DNA from: Lachnospiraceae bacterium
Lineage (GTDB): Bacteria > Bacillota > Clostridia > Lachnospirales > Lachnospiraceae
Length of the DNA: 64,000 bases
Reading direction: 5' to 3'
Assembly (NCBI GenBank): GCA_017434885.1
Contig: JAFSGE010000030.1
Span: 282,197-346,196 of the forward strand
Shown in pieces: positions 17,547-25,753 of this stretch (positions are counted from its first letter, which is position 1; each line of letters begins with the position of its first letter). The position numbers and the translations under genes were made by a program. The notes beneath the pieces were generated by a model. It worked only from the letters and a program-made list of their open reading frames with translations, was not told where the DNA came from and did no database searches.

Positions 17547-17581
17547 AAAAGATGCAGCTATTTTGGGTAGCTGCATCTTTT
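17547..17581 (-). terminator. Intrinsic terminator of the spoVAF gene
   Basis: A perfect 14-bp stem (17547-17560 and 17568-17581) with a 7-nt loop, followed on the minus strand by TTTTTG. It is about 34 nt after the spoVAF stop. Confidence 0.9.
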
Positions 17582-17614
17582 AACACAAATTTCCACAGTA
17601 AGCTTGTATTCCGT

Positions 17615-19075
17615 TTATTCTCTTGCCCCCGGAAGGCGTAATCGTAAAAAGCGTTTGGAACATTGTCTGAAATTAAAAGGAAACAACGGATATACATAGC
17701 TTTTTCCCGATATTGTTTTGTTGGCAATCACTGAAACAATTAAAATAATTACTGCACCAATATATCCCCAAATACCGAAAATTGCTGTCAAAATCAGATT
17801 TAAAATTCTCATAAATTTAATGGCATAACCAAGTTCATAATTTGCCTGTGTATAACTGGACAGAGCAACAAACGCCATATACAACATAATTTCAGAATTA
17901 AACCATCCACTGTTTACGGAGAATTCTCCAAGTACCAATGCCGCCATGATACTTAACGGTGTACTTAACATATTAGGGGTATTAACCGCTGCAAGTCGCA
18001 GTCCGTCTATGGCAAGCTCTAAAATCAAAAATTGCCAGATAATCGGAACATTGGAGGGTTCTTTGATAATAATAAATTCAAATCCCGGTGGTATCCATTC
18101 AGGTCGTTGCATCAAAAGCAGGAAAGTCGGTGTTAAAAAGTACATCAAAATTGCAATAAACATTCTGGATAATCTTAAATAAGTCCCTGTAATAGGAGGA
18201 AAATAATAGTCATCTGCTTCTTCAATTATGTCAAATATAGATGTCGGAGTTATCATTGCCGATGGTGAATTGTCTACCAGAATTACAACATCTCCTTCTA
18301 AAATCTGAGCCGCTGCCGTATCGGGACGCTCTGTAAACTTGAATTTGGGAAAAGGGTTGTACCATTTCTTTTTGTAGAGACATTCTGCAAGACTTTCCTG
18401 ATTCATGGTAAGTGCATCCACCTGTATATTTTTGATTCGCTCTTTGATAGCTTCCAAATATTCATGGTCAACCCTGTTATTCATATAGCAAAGAACAATA
18501 TCTGTCTGAGAGCTGTTTCCCGCATGGAACATTTCCATGCGCAGTTCATTGCTTCTGATTCTTCTCCTGATAAGCGCTGTGTTAAAAACAACTGTTTCCA
18601 CAAAACCGTCTTTAGAGCCGCGAAGCGCTTTGTCTTTTTCCGGTTCGGACACACTTCTGGCAGGATATGTTCTGGAATCAATCAAAAGACATCTGTCATA
18701 TCCGTCAATAAATAGTGCAAAAACCCCTGACAGAATAAAATATTCAATCTGTTCCCATTTATCCTGTAAATCCACTTCCACATAAGGCATACAGCGTTTT
18801 GACATTTCATGAGCATTTTCAGGAAGTTCATCTTCTTTTAATGCCATAAAATATTGGAGCATTTTTTGCATCAGTTCGTCTTTACAAAATCCGTCAATAA
18901 AATAAATACAGGCATTCCTCTCCCCGACTCTGATTACCCGGTATACCAAATCAAAACTTTCATTTACTGCCAATTTCTGATTCAAATATTTCATATTTTC
19001 ATCCAAGGAAGATGTCATAACGGCATTTACTTCAGTATTTAACGGCGTTTGATTGTTTCTGCTATTTATATCCAT
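17615..19075 (-). CDS. spoVAF: Spore germination protein of the GerA-A family, SpoVAF type
   Basis: A 486-residue A-subunit homologue: a soluble N-terminal part (about 1-290) with NPFPKFKFTERPD and EGDVVILVDNSPS, followed by membrane helices from about residue 300 (MFIAILMYFLTPTFLLL) and the tail YVYPLFPFNFRQ. It would act in the spore inner membrane during germination. The segment AAVNTPNMLSTPLS and the tail look more like SpoVAF than nutrient-receptor GerA-A. No GerB/GerC partners and no spoVA genes are adjacent, so it is an orphan here. The ATG at 19075 was chosen because GGAAGGAG lies 7 nt upstream, inside a terminator-like stem. Confidence 0.82.
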   Translation of the reverse strand: MDINSRNNQTPLNTEVNAVMTSSLDENMKYLNQKLAVNESFDLVYRVIRVGERNACIYFIDGFCKDELMQKMLQYFMALKEDELPENAHEMSKRCMPYVEVDLQDKWEQIEYFILSGVFALFIDGYDRCLLIDSRTYPARSVSEPEKDKALRGSKDGFVETVVFNTALIRRRIRSNELRMEMFHAGNSSQTDIVLCYMNNRVDHEYLEAIKERIKNIQVDALTMNQESLAECLYKKKWYNPFPKFKFTERPDTAAAQILEGDVVILVDNSPSAMITPTSIFDIIEEADDYYFPPITGTYLRLSRMFIAILMYFLTPTFLLLMQRPEWIPPGFEFIIIKEPSNVPIIWQFLILELAIDGLRLAAVNTPNMLSTPLSIMAALVLGEFSVNSGWFNSEIMLYMAFVALSSYTQANYELGYAIKFMRILNLILTAIFGIWGYIGAVIILIVSVIANKTISGKSYVYPLFPFNFRQCSKRFLRLRLPGARE

Positions 19076-19132
19076 CAAAAAACTCCTTCCGTTCACAAAA
19101 TGGTGATAAAACCATTATGTGGAAGAAGGAGT
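19076..19132 (-). terminator. Terminator of dut whose 3' arm contains the spoVAF ribosome binding site
   Basis: Arms 19082-19089 and 19125-19132 (ACTCCTTC/GAAGGAGT) plus an inner stem CACAAAATGG/CCATTATGTG close an 8-nt loop. On the minus strand the hairpin ends in GGAAGGAG followed by TTTTTTG and the spoVAF ATG. It lies 12 nt after the dut stop. It can act as an intrinsic terminator and would also hide the ribosome binding site in any readthrough transcript. Confidence 0.75.
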
Positions 19133-19143
19133 ATTTTTATACA

Positions 19144-19578
19144 CTATTGTTTTCCGGTGCTTCCGAAACCGCCTCTGTCGGTTCCTTCAAGCGATGTTAC
19201 TTCATCAAATACAATTTTAGGCTGATTTTCCATAATACGGAACTGGCAAATTCTGTCATTACAGGATATATGAGTATCTCTTACTGCAAGAACCGGCATA
19301 AACCACTGGTCATTATCACCGCAGTAGGAACAATCAACTACGCCCTGATGATTAGTCTGAATAATGCCAAAGTTCTTAAAGGTAGAACTTCTGGGAACAA
19401 TATGTGCCTCGTAGCCGGCAGGAAGCTGCATGGCAATGCCAAGGGGAATCAATTTGAATTCTCCCTGTTTTAAATCCACATCCTCTGCCGCGCGAAGATC
19501 AATCCAATCAGACTTACCGTCTATGTATGTCAGTTTATCAATTTTATCTGTAAAATATTTAATTTTAATGGTTTCCAT
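19144..19578 (-). CDS. dut: dUTP diphosphatase
   Basis: Trimeric dUTPase, hydrolysing dUTP to dUMP and pyrophosphate to keep uracil out of DNA. The five motifs are visible in 144 residues: [34 protein letters not shown] (catalytic Asp), DRICQFRI and the C-terminal GGFGSTGK. It follows nrdG by 20 nt, so it probably belongs to the NrdR-controlled nrdDG-dut unit, joining deoxynucleotide synthesis with dNTP clean-up. Confidence 0.96.
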   Translation of the reverse strand: METIKIKYFTDKIDKLTYIDGKSDWIDLRAAEDVDLKQGEFKLIPLGIAMQLPAGYEAHIVPRSSTFKNFGIIQTNHQGVVDCSYCGDNDQWFMPVLAVRDTHISCNDRICQFRIMENQPKIVFDEVTSLEGTDRGGFGSTGKQ

Positions 19579-19598
19579 AGTTTGCTTTTCTCCTAATA

Positions 19599-20108
19599 TT
19601 ATGCATAATCTCCACAGTGTAATACCGGAACGGAAGGATCTGTCTGCTTTAAGGATTTCTGAACATCAATGACTCTTTGGTTAGAGCTGCCCTTCCACAG
19701 AAGCTTGATATCCTTCTTGGCTACTTCAAATTCTCCGTCCACAAGTACATCCACATATTGCATAATGGCATAATGCATAATGTTTTCCCAGGTATCACCG
19801 GTATACATCCAAATTGTCTTGTTCGGATATTTTTCTTTGATTTCTGCCATTAAATTCCGAACTTCAAACCGGTTTGCAGAGTGAAGCGGATCTCCCCCGG
19901 AAAAGGTAATTCCTGAAATATAAGGTTTGTCAAGCTGTTCAAAAATTTCCTGCTTTGCATCTTCATCAAAAGGAAGTCCGCCGTTAGGATCCCAGGTAAT
20001 GGGATTCTGGCATTCTTTGCAACAATGAGAGCAGCCTGCAACCCAAAGCACAACACGAAGTCCGTCTCCGTTTAACATATCATCTTTGGTTATATTATGG
20101 TACCTCAT
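19599..20108 (-). CDS. nrdG: Anaerobic ribonucleoside-triphosphate reductase activating protein
   Basis: A radical SAM activase that installs the glycyl radical on NrdD. The 169-residue protein has the typical CxxxCxxC cluster site in [17 protein letters not shown], a SAM-binding FSGGDPL motif, and the usual N-terminal [18 protein letters not shown]. It starts 3 nt after the nrdD stop. Start and length are standard. Confidence 0.97.
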   Translation of the reverse strand: MRYHNITKDDMLNGDGLRVVLWVAGCSHCCKECQNPITWDPNGGLPFDEDAKQEIFEQLDKPYISGITFSGGDPLHSANRFEVRNLMAEIKEKYPNKTIWMYTGDTWENIMHYAIMQYVDVLVDGEFEVAKKDIKLLWKGSSNQRVIDVQKSLKQTDPSVPVLHCGDYA

Positions 20109-20111
20109 TTA

Positions 20112-22298
20112 TTACATACTCTTCCTTTCTGCAATTTCTGCCATTTTTGCTTCATTTAGTCTGGTATCACCATGTACTCTTGAATAAGACAGATAACCGT
20201 TCATACGCTCAATCTTCGTCAGATTTTTACTGCCGCATTTCGGACATACATCCATTTCAAGCTCCTGATGACCACAGTCGTCACAGTATGCCAGAGAAAG
20301 GTTTACTCCTTCATAAAATCCCATGTCCATTGCTCTTCTGATTAAAGTCTTAATTGCTTCAATATTGTAATCTATCGGATATTTTACATATTGAATTTTA
20401 CCGCCGTTTGAAAGTTCCCAGAAACGATATTCCAAATCCTGTTTTTCAATTGGTGTAATATCCTCGGAAACGTGGCAATGGAAGCTGTTGGAAACATAAT
20501 CCCTGTCGGATACACCTTCAATAATACCGTATTTTGCTCTAAACTGTTTTACCTGCAAACCGCAAAGACTCTCTGCCGGTGTTCCGTAAATAGCATAAAG
20601 ATTTCCGTCTTCCTGCTTAAATTCTTCAATTTTCTTATTAATATGCTCAAGAACTTCAAGGGCAAACTGTCCGTCCTCCACCAAAGACTTACCGTTATAA
20701 AGTTCCTGAAGTTCGTTAAAAGCTGTAATACCAAAGCTTGCAGTTGCTGCTTTTAAAATAGGCTTAATCTTGTCAGTCAGCTTTAAGTTGCCGCCAAGGA
20801 AACCACCTTCACAATACGCAAGCGGGTTCGTGGAAGCACGCATTTCACCAAGATATGCATACGTTCTGATATGCAGCTGACGAATCAGATTCAAGTAATA
20901 ATCAAGCACTTCATAAAAATCCTTACTTTCCTGTCTGGATTTTGCCAGAATCATGGGTAAATGCAAGGATACTGCACCAATGTTAAAACGCCCAACAAAA
21001 ATTGGGGAATCATTTTCGTCCGCAGGATACATGCCGCCTCTTTCATACCAGGGAGACAGAAAAGCACGGCATCCCATAGGAGAAATTACTTTTCCGTATT
21101 GCTTATACATACTTGCAATATATCCCTTACCTGTCAAGGAAAGCCAGTCGGGATACATAGTCTTTGCAGAACACTTTACCCCTGCATCAAATACGTCTTC
21201 CAAGTCCTTTCCGGGTCCATGAAGATTTTCGTCATACAGGAACACTATTTTGGGGAATAATACCGGTTTCTTACAATCTTTCTTCCCCTGTCCTCTTCTG
21301 CGGACATTAAGAAGGGAAATAGTTGCAAGACGCGCAAAACGGCCGGTACCGATACCTGCTGTTACAGTGATAAAAGGATAATCCCCTCTACTGGAAGCTA
21401 CAGTATTGAATTTGTACTCCCAGCCCTGAAATCCCTGCTCAAATTCTCTTTTTACATCTGCATAAGCTTCTGCTTCCGCTGTTTCCTTATCAATACCGAG
21501 ACGGGCATATTTTTCAAGGCTCTTTTGATAAGTTTTTTCAGCATAAGGCTCTAATATCTTATCAACTTCCGGCACAGTAAAACCACCATACTGCTGACTT
21601 GCCGCACTTAAAACAATATCACCGATAACATCAAATGCAACATCAAGTGTCTTTGGTTCGTTATACCAGATGTTACCCATCTCAAATCCGCCGGAAAGTA
21701 CGTTAGATACATTAAACAGACAACAGTTCATGGTATCACGTCTTGCGGACATATCATGAACATAAATATAGCCGTCACGGCATGCCTGGATTTCTTCTGT
21801 AGTCATAAAGAACTTTTGATATAACTCTTTGTTAAACTGGTTAAAAATAAGACTTCTCTTGGTAGATACAAGGGCACTGTCGGTATTGGCATTTTCCTTA
21901 TCGCCTACATACATAATGGACTGGCTCTTCTTGTACACATCGTCCATCATTCGCACGAAATCCTGCTTGTAGTTACGGTAATCACGATAACTTTTTGCCA
22001 CAATAGGCTTTACATCTTCCAGTGCACTTTCTACGATATTATGCATAATCGGAATGGGAATCTGATCCTGTTCCAGTTCATTTACTTTTTCTACAACATA
22101 TTGACAAATATGTTTCTTTTCTTCTTCTGTAAATTTGGTCAGTGCACGGTAAGCACTTTTTCCTACTGCATCAATTACTTTCTGCACATTAAATAATTCA
22201 AGACTGCCATCTTTCTTAATAACCTTTACATCACGAATAGGCTTAAAGATTTCACCATAGGCAATCATATCGCTTTGTACTTCATTATTACAACTCAT
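20112..22298 (-). CDS. nrdD: Anaerobic ribonucleoside-triphosphate reductase (class III)
   Basis: This glycyl-radical enzyme reduces NTPs to dNTPs without oxygen. The 728 residues start with an ATP-cone regulatory domain (VIKKDGSLELFNVQKVIDAVGK, about 24-110), then the catalytic barrel. A C-terminal zinc site is formed by CDDCG and CPKCG, and the glycyl-radical loop is RMNGYLSYSR with G701. GGAGG precedes the ATG by about 7 nt. A consensus promoter and two NrdR-type boxes lie upstream. An oxygen-dependent reductase is not present in this window. Confidence 0.97.
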   Translation of the reverse strand: MSCNNEVQSDMIAYGEIFKPIRDVKVIKKDGSLELFNVQKVIDAVGKSAYRALTKFTEEEKKHICQYVVEKVNELEQDQIPIPIMHNIVESALEDVKPIVAKSYRDYRNYKQDFVRMMDDVYKKSQSIMYVGDKENANTDSALVSTKRSLIFNQFNKELYQKFFMTTEEIQACRDGYIYVHDMSARRDTMNCCLFNVSNVLSGGFEMGNIWYNEPKTLDVAFDVIGDIVLSAASQQYGGFTVPEVDKILEPYAEKTYQKSLEKYARLGIDKETAEAEAYADVKREFEQGFQGWEYKFNTVASSRGDYPFITVTAGIGTGRFARLATISLLNVRRRGQGKKDCKKPVLFPKIVFLYDENLHGPGKDLEDVFDAGVKCSAKTMYPDWLSLTGKGYIASMYKQYGKVISPMGCRAFLSPWYERGGMYPADENDSPIFVGRFNIGAVSLHLPMILAKSRQESKDFYEVLDYYLNLIRQLHIRTYAYLGEMRASTNPLAYCEGGFLGGNLKLTDKIKPILKAATASFGITAFNELQELYNGKSLVEDGQFALEVLEHINKKIEEFKQEDGNLYAIYGTPAESLCGLQVKQFRAKYGIIEGVSDRDYVSNSFHCHVSEDITPIEKQDLEYRFWELSNGGKIQYVKYPIDYNIEAIKTLIRRAMDMGFYEGVNLSLAYCDDCGHQELEMDVCPKCGSKNLTKIERMNGYLSYSRVHGDTRLNEAKMAEIAERKSM

Positions 22299-22390
22299 CT
22301 TCTTTCCTCCGTTTCATTTTTAAATGATGAAAAACAACCATGTTCTCGAATATTTTTCATCATTCCACATTCCCCCAAGCAAATATATAA

Positions 22391-22406
22391 ACACCAAATC
22401 TAGTGA
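22391..22406 (-). promoter_or_regulatory. NrdR-type box, proximal to nrdD
   Basis: Read on the minus strand this 16-mer is TCACTAGATTTGGTGT. It matches the known NrdR box ACACwATATATwGTGT at 12 of 16 positions, including both outer CAC/GTG halves. Its start is 32 bp from the second box, three helical turns, the usual spacing of paired NrdR sites. Confidence 0.75.
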
Positions 22407-22422
22407 TATATTATGTTAATAC

Positions 22423-22438
22423 AATCTATATATTGTGG
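22423..22438 (-). promoter_or_regulatory. NrdR-type box, distal, overlapping the expected transcription start of nrdD
   Basis: On the minus strand this reads CCACAATATATAGATT, a 13-of-16 match to the NrdR consensus with the central AATATATAG intact. It starts about 9 bp downstream of the -10 element, where bound NrdR would block initiation. Confidence 0.78.
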
Positions 22439-22446
22439 TAACTTCT

Positions 22447-22475
22447 AGTATAAAGAATGAACCTGTTTATGTCAA
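22447..22475 (-). promoter_or_regulatory. Consensus sigma-A promoter of nrdD-nrdG-dut
   Basis: On the minus strand TTGACA (22475-22470) and TATACT (22452-22447) are separated by exactly 17 bp. It is about 150 bp upstream of nrdD and immediately upstream of the two NrdR-type boxes. Confidence 0.88.
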
Positions 22476-22508
22476 CGCATTCTCTGTACAAAAAAATATA
22501 CAAAAAGA

Positions 22509-22538
22509 GGGTGAAAAATTTGTTGTAATTTTCCACCC
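22509..22538 (-). terminator. Intrinsic terminator of the aminotransferase unit
   Basis: A 12-bp stem with one mismatch (GGGTGAAAAATT and AATTTTCCACCC), followed on the minus strand by TCTTTTTGTATATTTTTTT. It is about 48 nt after the aminotransferase stop and before the nrdD promoter. Confidence 0.85.
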
Positions 22539-22585
22539 GTACTTTAGTACCACATAATGATATAATGATAAATTTTATAATTTTC

Positions 22586-23755
22586 TTATTTTATCATACC
22601 TGAATTTTTGACAGCCAGCACCGCTTCTTCAATTTTCTCAACCGGCATGGTAAGAGCAAAGCGGACATGTCCTTTTCCCAATTCCCCAAAACTGCTTCCC
22701 GGTGTACAAAGAACACCTGATTTTTCCAAAAGTTCCATAACAAATGCCACGTCGTCTGTATACCCTTCCGGAATTTTTCCCCAGGCAAACATGGTGCCTT
22801 CACTGTCGGGAATTTCCCATCCGATACTGCGAAGACCACCGCAAAGCGCATCTCTTCTCTTCTGATATTCACCGCACTGCTCAATAATCATATCGTCAGG
22901 GCCGTTTAACGCCGCAATCGCACCGTACTGAACCGGCAGAAATGTTCCGTAATCAATCTGGGAACGCAGTTTTTTGAAATTCTGTACCAAAAATTCATTT
23001 CCCACCAAAAATCCCATTCTGGCGCCTGTATAATTATAGCTCTTTGACAGAGAATAAAATTCAACACAGACTTCCTTTGCGCCTTCAAACGAAAGAATGG
23101 ATTTTCCGACTTTACCGTCAAAAATAATATCGGAATAAGCATTATCATGAAGAATAATGATATTATTTTCTTTGGCCCATACAATCAGTTCGCGGTAAAA
23201 GCTATCAGGAGCTGTCTTACATACAGGGTTTAAAGGATAAGATACTATCATAAATTTAGTTTTTTTGCAGAGTTCTTTGTCAAGTCCCTTTAAATCCGGC
23301 AAATAATGATTTTCTTCCGTCAAATGATAGGTCACAATTTCAGCATTTGCAAGAGAAGGACCGATAGCAAAAATCGGATATCCCGGGTCCGGCACAAGCA
23401 CTATATCTCCCGGATTACAAAGAGATAGTCCGATATGGGCAATCCCTTCCTGGGAACCATATACGGAAGTAATCTCATTTTCCTGCAGTGCCACACCATA
23501 ACGCTTCTGAAAACGGTTGATTACCGCCTGTATCAGTTCGGGAATATCTTTTAATGCATATTTGTAATTGTCAGGGTCTTTTGAAGCTTCTGTTACCGCC
23601 TGCATAATATGCTCCGCCGGCTTAAAATCCGGTGTTCCTACAGAAAGGTTGTACACCTTACGTCCGCTTTTTTCTACCTGTTCTTTTTTTTCGTTTAATA
23701 CCTGAAAAATTCCTTCCTGATAATCTTTCATTCGATCTGCAACTTGTAATTCCAT
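22586..23755 (-). CDS. PLP-dependent aminotransferase, class I/II (LL-diaminopimelate aminotransferase-like)
   Basis: A 389-residue fold-type I aminotransferase. The PLP lysine lies in SLSKSYNYTGARMGF. Further family markers are VGTPDFKPAEH, VPDPGYPIF, SYPLNPVCKTA (with P in place of the usual N) and the C-terminal VRFALTMP. The overall pattern is close to DapL-like and alanine-type aminotransferases, but the substrate cannot be decided from motifs. AAGGATGTTAAA precedes the ATG. It follows the WYL regulator by 17 nt and is probably co-transcribed. Confidence 0.88.
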   Translation of the reverse strand: MELQVADRMKDYQEGIFQVLNEKKEQVEKSGRKVYNLSVGTPDFKPAEHIMQAVTEASKDPDNYKYALKDIPELIQAVINRFQKRYGVALQENEITSVYGSQEGIAHIGLSLCNPGDIVLVPDPGYPIFAIGPSLANAEIVTYHLTEENHYLPDLKGLDKELCKKTKFMIVSYPLNPVCKTAPDSFYRELIVWAKENNIIILHDNAYSDIIFDGKVGKSILSFEGAKEVCVEFYSLSKSYNYTGARMGFLVGNEFLVQNFKKLRSQIDYGTFLPVQYGAIAALNGPDDMIIEQCGEYQKRRDALCGGLRSIGWEIPDSEGTMFAWGKIPEGYTDDVAFVMELLEKSGVLCTPGSSFGELGKGHVRFALTMPVEKIEEAVLAVKNSGMIK

Positions 23756-23772
23756 TTTAACATCCTTCTTTT

Positions 23773-24765
23773 CTATTCATATTGGGATAAAATTCCCTTT
23801 AAATAACTTTGGTATTCCTTTTTGGTCTGTTCAGGGGATAGAATCGTTACACTACCGCCAAGTCCCGTAAGCCATCCGTAGAACTGATTACTTACCGCAA
23901 CCTTAATTCTGGCACTGACAAGTCCTTCTTCCCGTCTTCTGACAGTCACATCCTTGCCAAAACGGTCCATAATAATTCCTATCATGGCATCCGGCAACAA
24001 AATCGTTACATCGATAGTTTTGCCGCCAAACATACCAAATGTTTTGTTGGTATATTCCGCAATGTCAATTTTTCCAAATTCTTCAAGTCCTTTACGACTC
24101 TGTCCTTCGAGACAGCAAATATGGTTCATTTTATCAACTCTGAAATGCTTGATTTTCTCCTCTTTGTTATCATAGGCAATCAGATAATAATTTTCATCTT
24201 TCCAGGTAAGTGCAAGGGGACTTGCTTCATACCGTTCCCCGTCCCTTCGTGGTTGTAATTTCTTGCTGATATTCCACTCCAGATAAATAAAGGTGATAGC
24301 AACATTTTCCTGAATGGCCTTATGAATTTCATCCACATTATAATAGATACTTTCATTATCAGCTTTGATTCGTCCCGCCACAAGCACTTGTCTTTGCAAT
24401 TTTTTTGCTTCATAAGGTCCTGCCAGTTTTTCAATCTTGGCAATCAGCTCTCTCGATTTTTTCTGAGTAATAAATCGCGAAGCCTGTACCGCATCCACCA
24501 AAAGCTTCAATTCCGGTAATTCAAATTCGCGGCTTGCCAAATAATAACCACCGTTACACCTTGCCTTAATATAAACGATATCATAGCCAAAGGATATCAG
24601 ACAGTCCATATCATCATAAATACTTTTCCTTTCCGCTTTGATATCATACCGCGCAAGTTCATCAATCAGCATCTGTGCTGACATACAATGATTTTCGTCT
24701 GTTTTTTCGCTGAGTATCTTTATCAGATACAAAAGTTTTAACTTTTGATTGGATGACTTAGCCAT
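23773..24765 (-). CDS. WYL-domain transcriptional regulator
   Basis: A 330-residue regulator. The N-terminus (about 1-75) is an HTH domain (KLKLLYLIKILSE, MSAQMLIDELARYDIKAERKSIYDDMDCL), and the middle (about 150-230) is a WYL-type domain (ITFIYLEWNISKK, YLIAYDNKEEKIKHFRVDKM). A WCX-like C-terminal domain follows. WYL proteins sense ligands, often nucleic acids or nucleotides. The start codon overlaps the end of the upstream phosphatase gene by 8 nt, with AAAGGAT upstream, so the genes are coupled. Its targets are unknown. Confidence 0.9.
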   Translation of the reverse strand: MAKSSNQKLKLLYLIKILSEKTDENHCMSAQMLIDELARYDIKAERKSIYDDMDCLISFGYDIVYIKARCNGGYYLASREFELPELKLLVDAVQASRFITQKKSRELIAKIEKLAGPYEAKKLQRQVLVAGRIKADNESIYYNVDEIHKAIQENVAITFIYLEWNISKKLQPRRDGERYEASPLALTWKDENYYLIAYDNKEEKIKHFRVDKMNHICCLEGQSRKGLEEFGKIDIAEYTNKTFGMFGGKTIDVTILLPDAMIGIIMDRFGKDVTVRRREEGLVSARIKVAVSNQFYGWLTGLGGSVTILSPEQTKKEYQSYLKGILSQYE

Positions 24766-25450
24766 ACAGTATATCCTTTACTTCCCATAAATTCTGAATT
24801 TCATAATCAATTCTAACATCTGTGTTGTTTTGCAGTTTATTTGGATTATACCAGCAACAAGTGATTCCTGCATTATTTCCGCCCTTCATATCACTGGTTA
24901 AGGAATCGCCTATAATAATGGTTTTTTCTCTTTCAAAACCGGGAATCTTTCCAAAGCAGGCATCAAAAAAATCAGCTTTCGGTTTGGGACTTCCGATTTG
25001 TTCGGAAATAAAAATTCCGTCCATCAGTTTATCAAATCCTGATAACGACAACTTATTCTCCTGCGTCCATGTCACGCCGTTGGTCACAACATATTGTTTA
25101 AAATCTTTTTTCAGTTCTTTGCAAAGAGTGAATGAATCGTCTCTGTAATAATATACACTTCCCAAAGCGGTCTGATAGACGGGCATAAAGTCCTGTACAT
25201 CAATATCCGTAATATTCATTGCTTCAAACAGGCTTTTAAACCTTCCGTAAAGAACCTCCTTCTTACTGATTTCTCCCTTTTCAAGACGTTTCCAATAAGA
25301 TTCATTAATTCCGGCATACAGCAAAACCGTCTCATTATCAATCGTTCTTCCATGTTTCCTAAATGCATGTTTAAGTGCATAATCCTGAGACAAACCAAAA
25401 TCAAGCAGTGTATCATCTATATCCCATAAAATCACACTATATTTCTTCAT
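24758..25450 (-). CDS. HAD family hydrolase, YjjG-type pyrimidine nucleotidase
   Basis: A 230-residue HAD phosphatase. The motifs are in order: WDIDDTLLDFG (nucleophile Asp), VTNGVTWTQ (motif II), PKPKADFFDACF (Lys, motif III) and IIGDSLTSDMKGGNNAGI (motif IV). The GDSLTSDMKGG sequence and a helical cap resemble YjjG, a nucleotidase for non-canonical pyrimidine nucleotides. The ATG at 25450 was chosen for AGGAG about 10 nt upstream; a longer frame upstream reads through the preceding terminator and is rejected. Confidence 0.88.
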   Translation of the reverse strand: MKKYSVILWDIDDTLLDFGLSQDYALKHAFRKHGRTIDNETVLLYAGINESYWKRLEKGEISKKEVLYGRFKSLFEAMNITDIDVQDFMPVYQTALGSVYYYRDDSFTLCKELKKDFKQYVVTNGVTWTQENKLSLSGFDKLMDGIFISEQIGSPKPKADFFDACFGKIPGFEREKTIIIGDSLTSDMKGGNNAGITCCWYNPNKLQNNTDVRIDYEIQNLWEVKDILYG

Positions 25451-25472
25451 TACAAATACTCTCCTACAAAAA

Positions 25473-25496
25473 TAGAGTTCCGCACAGGGAACTCTA
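25473..25496 (-). terminator. Terminator of the small membrane protein gene
   Basis: Perfect 9-bp stem TAGAGTTCC/GGAACTCTA with a 6-nt loop, followed by TTTTTGTAGG on the minus strand. It starts about 18 nt after the small gene's stop. The ribosome binding site of the HAD gene follows directly. Confidence 0.8.
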
Positions 25497-25514
25497 TCAT
25501 GAAAACCTATTCGT

Positions 25515-25676
25515 TTACTCTGTTTCTGTTGTCTGCGCAATCTGCTCTTCTTTGGCATTTTTATTCTTTCTCATTTTAATTCCGATAAAAACACCAATTC
25601 CTGCCAGTACAACGATTACTGCCATTAAAAGCAAATATGACATAAGAGAATTCGCAAATAAAATTGCATTATTCAT
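25515..25676 (-). CDS. Small single-span membrane protein
   Basis: A 53-residue protein not named in any family I know. Residues 12-33 form one membrane helix (MSYLLLMAVIVVLAGIGVFI), followed by a basic stretch (KMRKNKNAK) that suggests a cytoplasmic C-terminus ending in a Thr/Glu tail. AAAGG lies about 12 nt before the ATG, a rather long spacing. A terminator follows, supporting a real short gene. It lies 77 nt downstream of the membrane-anchored MutS-like gene. Confidence 0.65.
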   Translation of the reverse strand: MNNAILFANSLMSYLLLMAVIVVLAGIGVFIGIKMRKNKNAKEEQIAQTTETE

Positions 25677-25753
25677 GCTGACACCAAGCCTTTCTTACAA
25701 TCGCAACTTTTCTGTCTCTTATCATACCATTTGAGAAAACATCCGTCAAGCCA

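Noticed and set aside
22539-22550. Palindrome GTACTTTAGTAC next to the aminotransferase terminator
   Set aside because: Too short and without context to call a regulatory site.
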